In this document: one piece after another, positions 1 to 9,068 of the stretch
Layout of the letters: every line of letters begins with the position of its first letter
Numbering within the stretch: position 1 is the first letter of the stretch
Assembly (NCBI GenBank): GCA_029976065.1
Contig: JARKNV010000016.1
Location: forward strand, 47,859 to 111,858
DNA: 64,000 bases
Direction of reading: 5' to 3'
DNA from: Selenomonadales bacterium
GTDB lineage: Bacteria > Bacillota > Negativicutes > Sporomusales > UBA7701
Made by a program: the position numbers and the translations under genes
Notes under the pieces: model-generated
Seen by the model: the letters and a program-made list of their open reading frames with translations, nothing else
Told to the model about the DNA's origin: nothing
Database searches by the model: none

Positions 1-114
1 GGCGCAAGCCGCTTTTTCCTTTTCCCCTCGCAAAAAAACTTCCGCCCCGACAGGGAACCCGCGGCAAAAATGAGAATAATAGCCTTATAAAATACCCTCC
101 CGGAGGCAACAACA

Positions 115-1530
115 ATGACCGACAAATACGACCTCGCCCTCATCGGCCTCGCCGTCATGGGCGAAAACCTCGCCCGCAACATCGCCGGCCGCGGCCACCG
201 CATCGCCGTCTACAATCGCACCGCCGACCGCACCCGCGCCTTCCTCGCCGGCCCCGCCGCCGGCCTGCCCATCGGCGCCGCCTACACCCTCGCCGACCTC
301 GCCGCCATGCTCGCCAGGCCCCGCAAAATCTTCCTCATGGTCAAAGCCGGCCAGCCCGTCGACGACATGCTCGCCGCCCTCCGGCCCCACCTCGAGCCCG
401 GCGACATCGTCATGGACGGCGGCAACTCCCACTACCCCGACACCCGCCGCCGCCACGCCGCCCTTGCCGCCGAAGGCATCCGCTACCTCGGCGTCGGCGT
501 ATCCGGCGGAGAGGAGGGCGCCCTCACCGGCCCCAGCATCATGCCCGGCGGCGACCCCGACGCCTACGCCGCCGTCGCCCCCGTCCTCACCTCCATCGCC
601 GCCCGCGCCGCCGGCCGTCCCTGCTGCGCCTACGTCGGCCCCGACGGCGCCGGCCACTACGTCAAAATGGTCCACAACGGCATCGAATACGGCGACATGC
701 AGCTCATCGCCGAAGCCTACGCCACCATGAAAGACCTCCTCGGCATGAGCGCCGCCGAAATGCAGCCGGTCTTCGCCGCCTGGAACGCCGGCCGCCTCCA
801 ATCCTACCTCATCGAAATCACCGCCGCCATCCTCGGCCACGCCGACCCCCTCACCGGCCGGCCCCTCGTCGACCTCATCCTCGACAAAGCCGGGCAGAAG
901 GGCACCGGCAAATGGACCTCCCAGGACGCCCTCGACCTCGGCGTCCCCGTGCCCACCATCACCGAAGCCGTCTTCGCCCGCTGCCTCTCCGCCTACAAAG
1001 ACGAGCGCGTCGCCGCCGCCGGCCTCCTCGCCGGCCCGCGGGACACCTGGCAGGGCGACCGGGCCGCCTTCCTCGCCGCCCTCGAAGCCGCCCTCTACGC
1101 CGCCAAAATCTGTTCCTACGCCCAGGGCTTCGCCCTCCTCCGCGCCGCCGCGCAGAACTACGCCTGGGACCTCAAATACGGCGAAATCGCCCTCCTCTGG
1201 CGGGGCGGCTGCATTATCCGCGCCGCCTTCCTCGAAGACATCGCCGCCGCCTACGGCCGCAACCCCGCCCTGGCCAACCTCCTCACCGACCCCTTCTTCA
1301 CCGCCGCCCTCGAAAACAGCCACGCCGGCCTGCGCGAAGTCGTCGCCGCCTGCCAGACCCGCGGCATCCCCGTCCCCGCCTTCAGCGCCTCCCTCGCCTA
1401 CTACGACGGCTACCGCCGCGCCGTCCTGCCCGCCAACCTCATCCAGGCCCAGCGCGACTACTTCGGCGCCCATACCTACGAACGGACCGACCGGGAGGGA
1501 ACATTTCATACGGATTGGATGAAGAAATAG
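115..1530 (+). CDS. gnd: 6-phosphogluconate dehydrogenase (decarboxylating)
   Basis: The enzyme oxidatively decarboxylates 6-phosphogluconate to ribulose 5-phosphate in the cytosolic pentose phosphate pathway. The 471-residue protein has an N-terminal Rossmann motif (GLAVMGENLARNI, about residues 11-23), the substrate segment MVHNGIEYGDMQLIAEAY near residue 185 and the helical-domain motif GTGKWTSQDAL near 263. The length fits the long NADP-type Gnd rather than the short NAD type. ATG at 115 follows the Shine-Dalgarno CCGGAGG. A sugar kinase that could supply its substrate lies downstream on the opposite strand. Codon use is extremely C-ending, as in other host genes here. Confidence 0.96.
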   Translation: MTDKYDLALIGLAVMGENLARNIAGRGHRIAVYNRTADRTRAFLAGPAAGLPIGAAYTLADLAAMLARPRKIFLMVKAGQPVDDMLAALRPHLEPGDIVMDGGNSHYPDTRRRHAALAAEGIRYLGVGVSGGEEGALTGPSIMPGGDPDAYAAVAPVLTSIAARAAGRPCCAYVGPDGAGHYVKMVHNGIEYGDMQLIAEAYATMKDLLGMSAAEMQPVFAAWNAGRLQSYLIEITAAILGHADPLTGRPLVDLILDKAGQKGTGKWTSQDALDLGVPVPTITEAVFARCLSAYKDERVAAAGLLAGPRDTWQGDRAAFLAALEAALYAAKICSYAQGFALLRAAAQNYAWDLKYGEIALLWRGGCIIRAAFLEDIAAAYGRNPALANLLTDPFFTAALENSHAGLREVVAACQTRGIPVPAFSASLAYYDGYRRAVLPANLIQAQRDYFGAHTYERTDREGTFHTDWMKK

Positions 1531-1557
1531 GTTCATTTGCGGCCAATAGTCTTGCTC

Positions 1558-1756
1558 GGAAAACGCAGGCTAATGCGCCGGAGCTACGGCCGAACGCGCC
1601 GTAGGCTTGGGCCGACACAGCCGTACCGTCGCCAACTGTCGTCCGTGACAGGTTGCTCCTCGCCCGTCCGTACATGGCCGGGCGTACGTTGTGTTACCGG
1701 CTCCTTCGCCAACGGCGCGTAACGGCCTCCGCACGGCGCAACCGCCTGCGTTTTCC
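1558..1756 (+). repeat. Short interspersed repeat family A, copy 1 (MITE-like)
   Basis: A 199-bp non-coding block is bounded by a perfect 13-bp inverted repeat (GGAAAACGCAGGC at 1558-1570 and its reverse complement at 1744-1756). An inverted, closely similar copy lies at 61993-62193. It sits just after gnd and contains no convincing gene. Terminal inverted repeats, small size and intergenic position are typical of MITEs; mobility is inferred. Confidence 0.75.
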
Positions 1757-1794
1757 GCCGCCTACGGCGGTCCCCTCAAATAATGAACTGCCGC

Positions 1795-1969
1795 GGCCGT
1801 TCAGAAAGGTCCAGATGCAAGGCGCACCGGATAAGCAGACACACAACGTTTTAGCGTTGATGTGGTCGCTTATGCCCGAAAAGGTGCGAGCGCGCCGCGA
1901 CGCGTACTGGGACGTACGCTAGCAAGCGCTCTGAGGAGCAACGCCGCAGATGGGCCTTTATCAACGGCT
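1795..1969 (-). repeat. Short interspersed repeat family B, copy 1 (reverse orientation)
   Basis: The ends are GGCCGTTCAGAAAGG (left) and a GCAGATGGGC...TATCAACGGC segment (right), the inverted version of the copies at 3556 and 33852. It differs by an internal extension of roughly 40-50 bp. With repeat A it fills the gap between gnd and the kinase gene. Confidence 0.75.
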
Positions 1970-1996
1970 GCCCATTAAAGAAGGCGTGACCATAGG

Positions 1997-3535
1997 TCAC
2001 GCCTTTTTCTCCTGCAACTTAGCCACCGCCGCGAACTCCGGCGCCAGCTTCGCCGCCAGCTCCTCGAACAGCCGGTACTGCTCCCGGTACACGCGGTGGT
2101 TCGCCGCGTCCGGCTCGTAGCGCGCCGCCGCCTTCACCAGCCCCGCCGCCGCGTCTAGGTCGGGAATCAGTCCCTGGGCGTACAGCCCCAACAGCGCCGC
2201 CCCGTACACCGACCCCGTCGGCTCCGCGGCCACCTCCACCGGCTGGTTGAACACATCGGCCATAATCTGCAGCCACAGTGGCGAACGGCTGAAACTCCCC
2301 GCAGCTCGCACCCCGGAAACCTCCCCGGCCGCCTCGCGCACCGGGCGGTAGATTCCGTACAGGCAGAACATCACGCCCTCCAGCATCGCCCGCACCAGGT
2401 GGGCCCGCGTATGGCTCAGCCCCAGGCCGAAGAAAACGCCCCGCGCCCGCGCGCTCCACAGCGTCGCCCGCTCCCCGGCCAAAAACGGCAGCGCCACCAG
2501 CCCCTCCGCGCCGGCCGGCACCGTCGCCGCCATCGCCGTCAGCAAATCGTACGCGTCCCCGCCTTTAGCGCGGGCCGCCTCCTTTTCCGGCTCACCCAGC
2601 GTATCGCGCACCCAGCGGAGTGCGATCCCGCCGCTGTTCATCGCCACCCCCGCCAACCAGTGGCGGTCCGTCAGGTTATAGCACCACGTCAGGCACTCCG
2701 GATGCACATACGGCGCAGCCTTCACCGTCCGCACCGCCCCGCTCGTGCCCACCATCGCCGCCACCCGGCCGGGCGACACCGCCCCCGCCCCCAGGTTCGA
2801 CAGCGCCCCGTCGCCCGCCCCCAGCACCACCGGCAGGGAAGGGGGGACCCCCATCGCCGCCGTCGCCTCGGGGGTAAGCCCCGTCTCGATATGCGTCGTC
2901 GGAAAAACCGGCGAAAGCTGCTCCGGCCTCAGTCCGAGAAGCTCCAGCAGCTCCGGGTCCCAGCGCCAGGCGTGGATATCGTACAGCCCCGTCCCCGACG
3001 CGATCGACCGGTCCACCACGAACCGCCCCAGCATCCGGAAAAGAATATACTCCTTGATCGAAACGAACCTCGCCGTCCGCCGAAAAATATCCGGCCGCTC
3101 CTCCTTGAACCACATGATCTTCACCAGCGGGTACTGCGGGCTCAGCATGCAGCCCGTCCGCGCATAAATCGCCCGCTCGTCGCGCTCGCGGCCGATCCGC
3201 TCCACATACCGCTGGCCGCGCGTATCCGCCCAGATCAGCAGCCGGTACAGCGGCTGCCCCGCCTCGTCCACCGGCATGATGCTATGAAAAAAAGTGCTGA
3301 AGCACATGCTCGCCTGCGTGCCCGCCGGCAGCGCCGCCGCCGCCAGCGCCTCGCGCACCGTCGCCGTCAGCGCCCGGTAAATCTCCTCCGCGTCCTGCTC
3401 CGCCCAGCCCGGCTGCGGCGTATACAGCGCATACTCGCGGCTCCGGCCCGCGATCACCGTTCCGTCCGCGCGGTACACCACCGCCCGGCAGCCCGTAGTG
3501 CCTACATCCGCGCCGATTATAACCTTTTCGCTCAT
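1997..3535 (-). CDS. FGGY-family carbohydrate kinase, probably gluconokinase
   Basis: This cytosolic kinase phosphorylates a sugar or sugar acid with ATP. The 512-residue product has the FGGY fold signatures: the N-terminal phosphate loop GADVGTTGCRAVVY (about residues 7-20) and the second-domain motif GAGDGALSNLGAG followed by GTSGAVRT. Its position next to gnd suggests gluconate as substrate, giving 6-phosphogluconate, but xylulokinase-type specificity cannot be excluded. The reading frame stays open upstream through a short repeat element. ATG at 3535 is chosen because GGGAGG lies 7 nt before it and conserved sequence begins there. Confidence 0.85.
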   Translation of the reverse strand: MSEKVIIGADVGTTGCRAVVYRADGTVIAGRSREYALYTPQPGWAEQDAEEIYRALTATVREALAAAALPAGTQASMCFSTFFHSIMPVDEAGQPLYRLLIWADTRGQRYVERIGRERDERAIYARTGCMLSPQYPLVKIMWFKEERPDIFRRTARFVSIKEYILFRMLGRFVVDRSIASGTGLYDIHAWRWDPELLELLGLRPEQLSPVFPTTHIETGLTPEATAAMGVPPSLPVVLGAGDGALSNLGAGAVSPGRVAAMVGTSGAVRTVKAAPYVHPECLTWCYNLTDRHWLAGVAMNSGGIALRWVRDTLGEPEKEAARAKGGDAYDLLTAMAATVPAGAEGLVALPFLAGERATLWSARARGVFFGLGLSHTRAHLVRAMLEGVMFCLYGIYRPVREAAGEVSGVRAAGSFSRSPLWLQIMADVFNQPVEVAAEPTGSVYGAALLGLYAQGLIPDLDAAAGLVKAAARYEPDAANHRVYREQYRLFEELAAKLAPEFAAVAKLQEKKA

Positions 3536-3555
3536 AATAGGCCTCCCGGTGTTAA

Positions 3556-3675
3556 GGCCGTTGATAAGCGCCCATCTGCGGCGTTGCTCCTCAAAGCTCT
3601 TGCTAGCGTACATCCGAGTACGCGTCGCGGCGCGCTTTTCCGGTGCGCCTTGCATCTGGGCACTTCTGAACGGCC
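3556..3675 (+). repeat. Short interspersed repeat family B, copy 2
   Basis: A 120-bp copy starts GGCCGTTGATAAGCGCCCA and ends TCTGGGCACTTCTGAACGGCC, so its ends form an imperfect inverted repeat of about 24 bp. It is nearly identical inside to the copy at 33852-33971. It lies immediately upstream of the kinase start, where it could affect that gene's promoter. Confidence 0.85.
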
Positions 3676-3933
3676 TATTTTCATTCTACCTTAACAGGCC
3701 CGACCGATAACTCGATCTTGCCCTCTCTTACACATCTCCTTCAATTATAAAACGTCGTCCCCCGCGCGGCAACCCAAGCCCTCCACCGCCCAACCCAAAT
3801 CATATGCGCCGCCCTCCCGGCCCATGCCCGGACCCCGGCCGCAAATACCCGCATTATGTAACAGCGGCCGCCCTCCTTCGCCTGACGAAAAAAGTCGAAC
3901 CCGCCCGCGCCGCCGTCAGCGAAAAAAAGATAA

Positions 3934-3960
3934 CCGCTAACCATGCCAGACAGTTAGCGG
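3934..3960 (-). terminator. Hairpin, terminator-like on the minus strand
   Basis: CCGCTAAC and GTTAGCGG form a perfect 8-bp stem around an 11-nt loop. A run of A lies just to its left (T run on the minus strand), so it would stop leftward transcription. No minus-strand gene lies to its right, so it may act as an insulator between the nrdR region and the kinase gene. Confidence 0.4.
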
Positions 3961-3988
3961 CTATTTGTCGGAAATTAAATTTGTAAAA

Positions 3989-4046
3989 TATTCAAATATT
4001 GTGTAGAAATTTCTTCAGCAAGCAGGATTTACACAATATGTGGCGT
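3989..4046 (+). promoter_or_regulatory. Two NrdR-box-like sites upstream of nrdR-nrdD
   Basis: ACACAATATGTGGCGT at 4031-4046 and an ATATTGTGT-ended site at 3989-4004 resemble the known NrdR box (ACAC-WATATWTW-GTGT). They are 42 bp apart, close to four helical turns, which suits cooperative binding. NrdR is known to repress nrd genes when ATP/dATP status signals sufficient dNTP; autoregulation here is inferred. Confidence 0.6.
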
Positions 4047-4056
4047 AAATATTACT

Positions 4057-4086
4057 AGGACCTACTAAATATAGTAGTCCTCTTTT
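4057..4086 (+). terminator. Leader hairpin upstream of nrdR
   Basis: AGGAC-C-TACTA and TAGTAGTCCT form a 10-bp stem with one bulge and an AATA loop, followed by CTTTTA. It lies between the NrdR-box-like sites and nrdR and could work as a weak terminator or attenuator in the leader. Confidence 0.45.
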
Positions 4087-4165
4087 AGACTCTGGCCCCG
4101 TTCCCCATGTTCCGGAAGCCATTTTACCACACCCCGGATCAAACGGAAATAGGAGGGACAAGCCC

Positions 4166-4639
4166 ATGCGTTGCCCATTCTGCAGCTATGGCGAAAGCAA
4201 AGTGATCGACTCGCGGGCCGCCGAAGAAGGCAGCTCCATCCGGCGCCGGCGCGAATGTCTGCAATGCATGCGCCGCTTCACCACCTATGAAGTAGTCGAA
4301 GAATCGCCCCTCATGGTCATCAAAAAAGACGGCCGCCGCGAACTCTTCGACCGCAGCAAACTTCTCAACGGCATCCTCCGGGCCTGCGAAAAGCGGCCCA
4401 TCCCCCTCAGCGTCGTCGAAACCGTCGTCGACAAAGTCGAGAAAGAACTGCGCAACCTCATGGAGAGGGAAGTATCCTCCCGACACATCGGCGAAACAGT
4501 AATGCGCCATATCAAGGACATCGACCAGGTCGCCTACGTCAGGTTCGCCTCGGTCTACCGGCAGTTCGCCGACATCAACAACTTTATGCAAGAACTGGAA
4601 ACACTCATGAAAACGCAGTCGGTGAAAAGCCACAACTAA
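4166..4639 (+). CDS. nrdR: Transcriptional repressor NrdR
   Basis: NrdR represses ribonucleotide reductase genes in response to ATP/dATP binding. The 157-residue protein has the zinc ribbon (C3, C6, C31, C34) followed by an ATP-cone domain (about residues 49-139), the standard architecture and length. It lies 16 bp upstream of nrdD, presumably in one operon, so it would control both itself and the anaerobic reductase through the boxes near 3990-4046. The ATG has the ribosome binding site AGGAGGG upstream. Confidence 0.96.
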   Translation: MRCPFCSYGESKVIDSRAAEEGSSIRRRRECLQCMRRFTTYEVVEESPLMVIKKDGRRELFDRSKLLNGILRACEKRPIPLSVVETVVDKVEKELRNLMEREVSSRHIGETVMRHIKDIDQVAYVRFASVYRQFADINNFMQELETLMKTQSVKSHN

Positions 4640-4655
4640 ATGAGGTGAAGAACAA

Positions 4656-6680
4656 ATGATGTTCGCAAAAATCCTGAAACGCGACGGACGAGAAGTACAA
4701 TTCGACGAATCAAAAATCACTGAAGCCATCTTCAAAGCAGCCAAAGCAGTCGGCGGCGCAGACAAAGAAATGGCCATCCAGCTCACCCTGGACGTCCTCA
4801 AATACCTCAAACAGAAATACAACGGCGGCCTCTTCGGCGTCGAAGACGTCCAGGACGCCGTCGAAAAAGTTCTCATCGAACAAGGCCACGCCCGCACCGC
4901 CAAGGCCTACATCATCTACCGCAACCAGCGCACCCGCATCCGCGACGCCAAATCCGACCTCATGGACGCCGTCGCCGAAATCCTCGTCGAAACCAACCGC
5001 GAAAACGCCAACGTCTCCAACTCCCCCTCCGCCAAAATGCTCCAGATAGCCAGCGCCGCCAGCAAAGCCTACTACCTCAACCGCCTCATCCCCGAAAACA
5101 TGGCCATCGCCCACAAGCGCGGCGACATCCACATCCACGACCTCGACTTCTACGGCAAAACCCTCACCTGCATCCAGATACCTTTAGGCAAACTCCTCAC
5201 AAATGGCTTCAACAACGGCCACGGCTTCATCCGTCCGCCCAAGCGGCCCTCGTCCGCCACCGCCCTCGCCGCCATCATCCTCCAATCCTCCCAGAACGAC
5301 ATGCACGGCGGCCAATCCTTCGGCTTCTTCGACCGCGACATGGCCCACTTCATGGCCAAAGCCGACGACGACGAAGTCTTCCAGGCCATGGAAGCCCTCA
5401 TCTACAACCTCAACTCCATGCACAGCCGCGCCGGCGCCCAGGTGCCCTTCTCCAGCCTCAACATCGGCTGCGACACTTCCCCCGCCGGCCGCTCCGTCGC
5501 CAAAAACATCCTCCTCGCCTTCGAAAAAGGCCTCGGCCGCGGCGAAAACCCCATCTTTCCCAACATCATCTTCCGCGTCAAAGAAGGCGTCAACCTCAAT
5601 CCCGGCGACCCCAACTACGACCTCTTCAAACTCGCCATCCGCGTCGCCGCCAAACGCCTCAACCCCACCTTCAGCTTCATGGACGCCTCCTTCAACGCCC
5701 CCTTCGCCGACCAGGTCGCCTACATGGGCTGCCGCACCCGCGTCATGGCCAACCGGCGCGGTCCCGAAGTCACCGAAGGCCGCGGCAACCTCAGCTTCAC
5801 CTCCATCAACCTCCCGCGCCTCGCCATCAAAGCCGAGCGCAACCTCATGAAATTCTACCAGGGCCTCGCCGAAATCGTCGAACTCACCGCCGACCAGCTC
5901 TACCACCGCTACCGCGTCCAGGCCGCCCTCAAAGTCAAGGACATGCCCTTCCTAATGGGCCAGGGCCTGTGGATCGAATCCGACAAACTCCGCACCTGCG
6001 ACTACATAGAAGACGTCATCAAACACGGCACCCTCTCCGTGGGCTTCATCGGCCTCGCCGAAACCCTCGTCGCCCTCACCGGCTCGCACCACGGCCAAAG
6101 CGAGGAATCCCAGGCCCTCGGCGAAGAAATCGTCGCCTTCCTCCGCAACCAGATCGACAAAGCCTGCGACCGCTACGACCTCAACTACACCCTCCTCGCC
6201 ACCCCCGCCGAAGGCCTCTCCGGCCGCTTCCTCGGCATCGACCGCAAAGAATACGGCATCATCCCCGGCGTCACCGACAAAGACTACTACACCAACTCCT
6301 TCCACATCCCCGTAAGCTTCCCCATCAGCGCCTACGACAAAATGCGCCTCGAAGGCGTCTACCACAAATACACCAACGCCGGCCACATCAGCTACGTCGA
6401 ATTCGACGCCCCCCCCGTCAACAACCTCGGCGCCATCGAAGACATCATCCGCCACATGAAAGCCTGCGACCTCGGCCTCGGCGCCATCAACTTCCCCATC
6501 GACTTCTGCGACTCCTGCGGCCACCTCGGCGTCATCGACACCGACGCCTGCCCCGTCTGCGGCACCACCTCCATCCGCCGCGTCCGCCGCATCACCGGCT
6601 ACCTCAGCACCGTCGACCGCTTCAACGACGCCAAAGTCTCCGAGCTCAAACACCGCGTCATCCATAAAATCCAATCATAA
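4656..6680 (+). CDS. nrdD: Anaerobic (class III) ribonucleoside-triphosphate reductase
   Basis: NrdD reduces ribonucleotides to deoxyribonucleotides without oxygen, using a glycyl radical generated by NrdG. The 674-residue protein starts with an ATP cone (residues 1-95) and ends with a zinc site of four cysteines (C618, C621, C632, C635). The glycyl-radical motif RRITGYLS follows, with the radical glycine near 648. It is intact, with nrdG starting 13 bp downstream, but that nrdG is interrupted after 34 codons. An element-borne nrdG about 390 bp downstream in the same orientation is probably its working activase. Confidence 0.96.
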   Translation: MMFAKILKRDGREVQFDESKITEAIFKAAKAVGGADKEMAIQLTLDVLKYLKQKYNGGLFGVEDVQDAVEKVLIEQGHARTAKAYIIYRNQRTRIRDAKSDLMDAVAEILVETNRENANVSNSPSAKMLQIASAASKAYYLNRLIPENMAIAHKRGDIHIHDLDFYGKTLTCIQIPLGKLLTNGFNNGHGFIRPPKRPSSATALAAIILQSSQNDMHGGQSFGFFDRDMAHFMAKADDDEVFQAMEALIYNLNSMHSRAGAQVPFSSLNIGCDTSPAGRSVAKNILLAFEKGLGRGENPIFPNIIFRVKEGVNLNPGDPNYDLFKLAIRVAAKRLNPTFSFMDASFNAPFADQVAYMGCRTRVMANRRGPEVTEGRGNLSFTSINLPRLAIKAERNLMKFYQGLAEIVELTADQLYHRYRVQAALKVKDMPFLMGQGLWIESDKLRTCDYIEDVIKHGTLSVGFIGLAETLVALTGSHHGQSEESQALGEEIVAFLRNQIDKACDRYDLNYTLLATPAEGLSGRFLGIDRKEYGIIPGVTDKDYYTNSFHIPVSFPISAYDKMRLEGVYHKYTNAGHISYVEFDAPPVNNLGAIEDIIRHMKACDLGLGAINFPIDFCDSCGHLGVIDTDACPVCGTTSIRRVRRITGYLSTVDRFNDAKVSELKHRVIHKIQS

Positions 6681-6693
6681 GAAGGGTATCCTC

Positions 6694-6795
6694 ATGAAAA
6701 TCCGTCTCGCAGGCTACGCCCCCGAAAGCGTCGTCGACGGTCCCGGCATCCGCTTCGTCCTCTTCGCCCAGGGCTGCGAACATGGCTGCCCCGGC
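6694..6795 (+). pseudogene. nrdG: nrdG 5' fragment, interrupted by the mobile element
   Basis: The first 34 codons of the anaerobic ribonucleotide reductase-activating protein (radical SAM) are present, with the conserved ESVVDGPGIRF segment and the first two cysteines of the CX3CX2C cluster motif (GCEHGCPG). The frame then runs into unrelated AT-rich sequence. The missing part, beginning at the third cysteine (CHNPQ), resumes in frame at 33400. Joining 6694-6795 to 33400-33828 restores a 176-residue NrdG of normal length. ATG is preceded by GAAGGG. Confidence 0.95.
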
Positions 6796-6810
6796 TTATC
6801 TGTAAAAAGT
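6796..6810 (+). repeat. Left terminal inverted repeat of the element
   Basis: TTATCTGTAAAAAGT begins directly at the nrdG break. Its partner at 33379-33393 reads TTATCCGTAAAAAGT on the other strand, a 14 of 15 match. These are presumed recombinase binding sites at the element ends. Confidence 0.8.
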
Positions 6811-6866
6811 AGATATGAGACAACGAGGAGTAGAGACCCTGTATTTATGAGTAATACAAAGCGTTG

Positions 6867-6894
6867 ATTACTGAACGGGTGGATGTTCAGTAAT
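6867..6894. repeat. Subterminal perfect inverted repeat
   Basis: ATTACTGAAC (6867-6876) and GTTCAGTAAT (6885-6894) form perfect 10-bp arms around 8 bp. The position 70 bp inside the left end suggests a recombinase or accessory-protein site, or a hairpin in the nrdD-nrdG transcript. Confidence 0.5.
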
Positions 6895-6979
6895 ATAACT
6901 AGCTGTTGTGCGAACCTATTGTTAAATTAATAAGTATTGTAACTATCCTAATACCCTGAAAAAATTCACTATAAATTAA

Positions 6980-7009
6980 TTGAAGTTACAAGGTTCTTAC
7001 AAGCATAAT
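6980..7009 (+). promoter_or_regulatory. Possible sigma-A promoter for the element-borne nrdG
   Basis: TTGAAG (6980-6985) and CATAAT (7004-7009) are separated by 18 bp, about 60 bp before the nrdG start. The match is moderate. Transcription from the host nrdD promoter through the left end is an alternative. Confidence 0.35.
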
Positions 7010-7069
7010 TGTTCGCGCATCTTTTATTGGTGATAGTATTGCTCAGAAATATTTGTCGGTGGAGGAAAT

Positions 7070-7579
7070 ATGATCCGGTATGCGAAAATATTACTAGAAT
7101 CTGTAGTGGATGGCCCCGGAATTCGTATAGTTGCTTTCCTTCAAGGATGCGTCAGGCATTGTGAAGGGTGTCATAACCCCGAGCTTTTGCCAATGGCGGG
7201 AGGAAATGAGATTGGCGAACGAGAATTTGCCGAGTTTTTGCTGAGCAAAGTTAATGGTCTTCATCGCGGCATTACGTTTTCGGGTGGAGACCCGCTTGCA
7301 CAGGCTGACGCGCTTACAAAGGTAATTTCAGTTATTAAACAAAAGAAACCTCAACTTAACATCTGGGTGTATACTGGATTTACTTTTGAAGCAGTAAAGC
7401 ATCTCCCTGTTATGAAATTAATCGATGTATTGGTCGACGGACCGTTCGTCATGGCGGAAAGGGATCTAAGCTTAGCATTTCGCGGTTCTTCTAATCAACG
7501 AATAATTGATGTGAAAACCTCGCTTGCTCTAAATCGGGCTGTCGAAATTAGCATCGATTACGAAGCTAAAGTAGGTTAA
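7070..7579 (+). CDS. nrdG: Element-borne anaerobic RNR activating protein (replacement NrdG)
   Basis: This is a complete 169-residue radical SAM activase. It should use S-adenosylmethionine and a [4Fe-4S] cluster to form the glycyl radical on NrdD. It has ESVVDGPGIR, the cluster motif GCVRHCEGCHNPE (CX3CX2C), TFSGGDPL and the C-terminal DLSLAFRGSSNQR. It is clearly homologous to, but diverged from, the interrupted host copy and has AT-rich codon use, so it arrived with the element. It lies in the same orientation directly downstream of nrdD, with a strong SD (GGTGGAGGAAAT) and its own terminator. It probably restores the function lost by insertion. Confidence 0.95.
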   Translation: MIRYAKILLESVVDGPGIRIVAFLQGCVRHCEGCHNPELLPMAGGNEIGEREFAEFLLSKVNGLHRGITFSGGDPLAQADALTKVISVIKQKKPQLNIWVYTGFTFEAVKHLPVMKLIDVLVDGPFVMAERDLSLAFRGSSNQRIIDVKTSLALNRAVEISIDYEAKVG

Positions 7580-7600
7580 TTGTTAAGACTACAAAAGTTC

Positions 7601-7632
7601 AAGACCAAACCATTAGGTTTGGTCTTTTTTTT
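7601..7632 (+). terminator. Rho-independent terminator after the element-borne nrdG
   Basis: AAGACCAAACC (7601-7611) and GGTTTGGTCTT (7616-7626) form a perfect 11-bp stem with a 4-nt loop, followed by eight T. It separates nrdG from the recombinase operon. Confidence 0.9.
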
Positions 7633-7703
7633 ATTGGACGTTTCTAACAATAATTGGTAAAATTATAGCGAAGTAAGTCGGAAAAAAGAAGGCCGGATTT
7701 AGA

Positions 7704-9068
7704 ATGATTAGTAAAGAACAGATAGATATATATATTAATAAAACGATATCTGGACTCCATTATGTTCGGCTTGTTAAAAATGAACAGGGCAAAATGAAAG
7801 GGTTTTTGTTGATTGATAATAATAACAAACCGATTCTCGATGTTTATCTATACATCAAAAGATGTATTATGCTGGGAGCGGCGTTTAATACATTTAAGCG
7901 ATATATTTACGACCTGATGCATTTTTACGACTTTATGCTTATCAACAACTTATCTCCCCGGTCAATAACGATAAACCATCTAAATAATTTTGCAGGGGTT
8001 TACCTTCGAATCGTTGATAAGACTTTCACAGCTCGCGATCCGCTCGAAAGGTCTATGTTGAAGTCAATACCTATTAGGAAAGTATACGAGTCATCGAAGA
8101 CAGTGGATATAAGCTGGCAAGGCCCTGATGCCTTTGCGCTAAATGCAATTCAAAGGATGTTATCCAGTGTTAAAGAATACTTCAGATTTTTGGTTGAGTC
8201 AAACAAGGTATCTCAGGCACAGTATGATTCTTTATTTTTCCGTAACTCGGCAATCTATATACTGAAAGCGTCTAAAGTTCCTTTTCGAAAAAACGAAACA
8301 ACCCCGATAGAGTATTCGCAAGTATTTCAACCTGATGAAATGAAAACAATTTTTGAGTATCTGCAGAGAAGTAAAGAAAACCCGTGCTCAAAACTGTATT
8401 TTTATTTACTCAGAATCACGGGTATGCGAGAGAGCGATCCAAGGCGGCTTAGGTTTAGCTCGGTGGGTAAAAAGAAAAATGATGCCGGAACTATTACTTA
8501 CGATTTCACATCATTGAAAGCAGATATTATGTTGATTGATCCCAAAGAGAAAATCTGGCGTATTCAAATAAAGTACCATCCAGATGATCCGATAGATTTG
8601 GCATTAAAACGGCGGAAGGAACGTTACGTAGAGTTCTCTGATAAACTGGGCCAGTTCGAATTTCTAATGACAAGAGCCCTAATATATCGGGAAACAGTAA
8701 TGAGGAGAAACGACAAAAATCATCCGTATTTATTAGTGGGACGTAGCGGGAATCGCTTGCTTAGCCGTAATATGAGTGTATTATTTAACAAGGTGCTTCA
8801 TCAGTGCGGATTAGAAAAACGAACAGGAAGAAGCCAATTGGTACTGCATTCTTTTAGACACACTTTTGCTTCCAATTGGATAAAAAGGATTAATCAAGGG
8901 CTAAAAAAAGACATTGAACTGCATCTTTTAAGTAAAATTCTTGGACATGCATCTTATAAATATACATTGGAACAATATTGCCATTTTTTTGAGGAAGACT
9001 ATCGAACGATTCTTAAAAGAATGGAGCACGTGCAATTTAATGATTCCAGTGCATATCGCGTTGAATAA
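7704..9068 (+). CDS. Tyrosine recombinase 1 (TnpA-like, phage integrase family)
   Basis: The 454-residue site-specific recombinase shows the catalytic pattern of the integrase family: Arg in GMRESDPRRL (about residue 237), HSFRHTF (about 387) and LGHASYKYTLEQY (about 413), ending with the likely nucleophile Tyr. An N-terminal SAM-like core-binding region precedes it. It is the first of three recombinases on one transcript and overlaps the next gene. The arrangement matches the Tn554 tnpA-tnpB-tnpC module and RIT elements. It is expected to cut and join DNA at the element ends and at the nrdG target. Confidence 0.88.
   Translation: MISKEQIDIYINKTISGLHYVRLVKNEQGKMKGFLLIDNNNKPILDVYLYIKRCIMLGAAFNTFKRYIYDLMHFYDFMLINNLSPRSITINHLNNFAGVYLRIVDKTFTARDPLERSMLKSIPIRKVYESSKTVDISWQGPDAFALNAIQRMLSSVKEYFRFLVESNKVSQAQYDSLFFRNSAIYILKASKVPFRKNETTPIEYSQVFQPDEMKTIFEYLQRSKENPCSKLYFYLLRITGMRESDPRRLRFSSVGKKKNDAGTITYDFTSLKADIMLIDPKEKIWRIQIKYHPDDPIDLALKRRKERYVEFSDKLGQFEFLMTRALIYRETVMRRNDKNHPYLLVGRSGNRLLSRNMSVLFNKVLHQCGLEKRTGRSQLVLHSFRHTFASNWIKRINQGLKKDIELHLLSKILGHASYKYTLEQYCHFFEEDYRTILKRMEHVQFNDSSAYRVE

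Noticed and set aside
85..1536. Long antisense open frame opposite gnd (and similar ones opposite nrdD, the protease and radical SAM genes)
   Set aside because: They are Gly/Ala/Val/Asp-rich mirror frames produced by the C-ending codon bias of the real genes on the other strand; no SD and no recognisable domain.
3536..3655. N-terminal extension of the FGGY kinase
   Set aside because: The extra 40 codons translate the family B repeat; the same sequence lies in non-coding positions elsewhere, and a good SD is at the internal ATG 3535.
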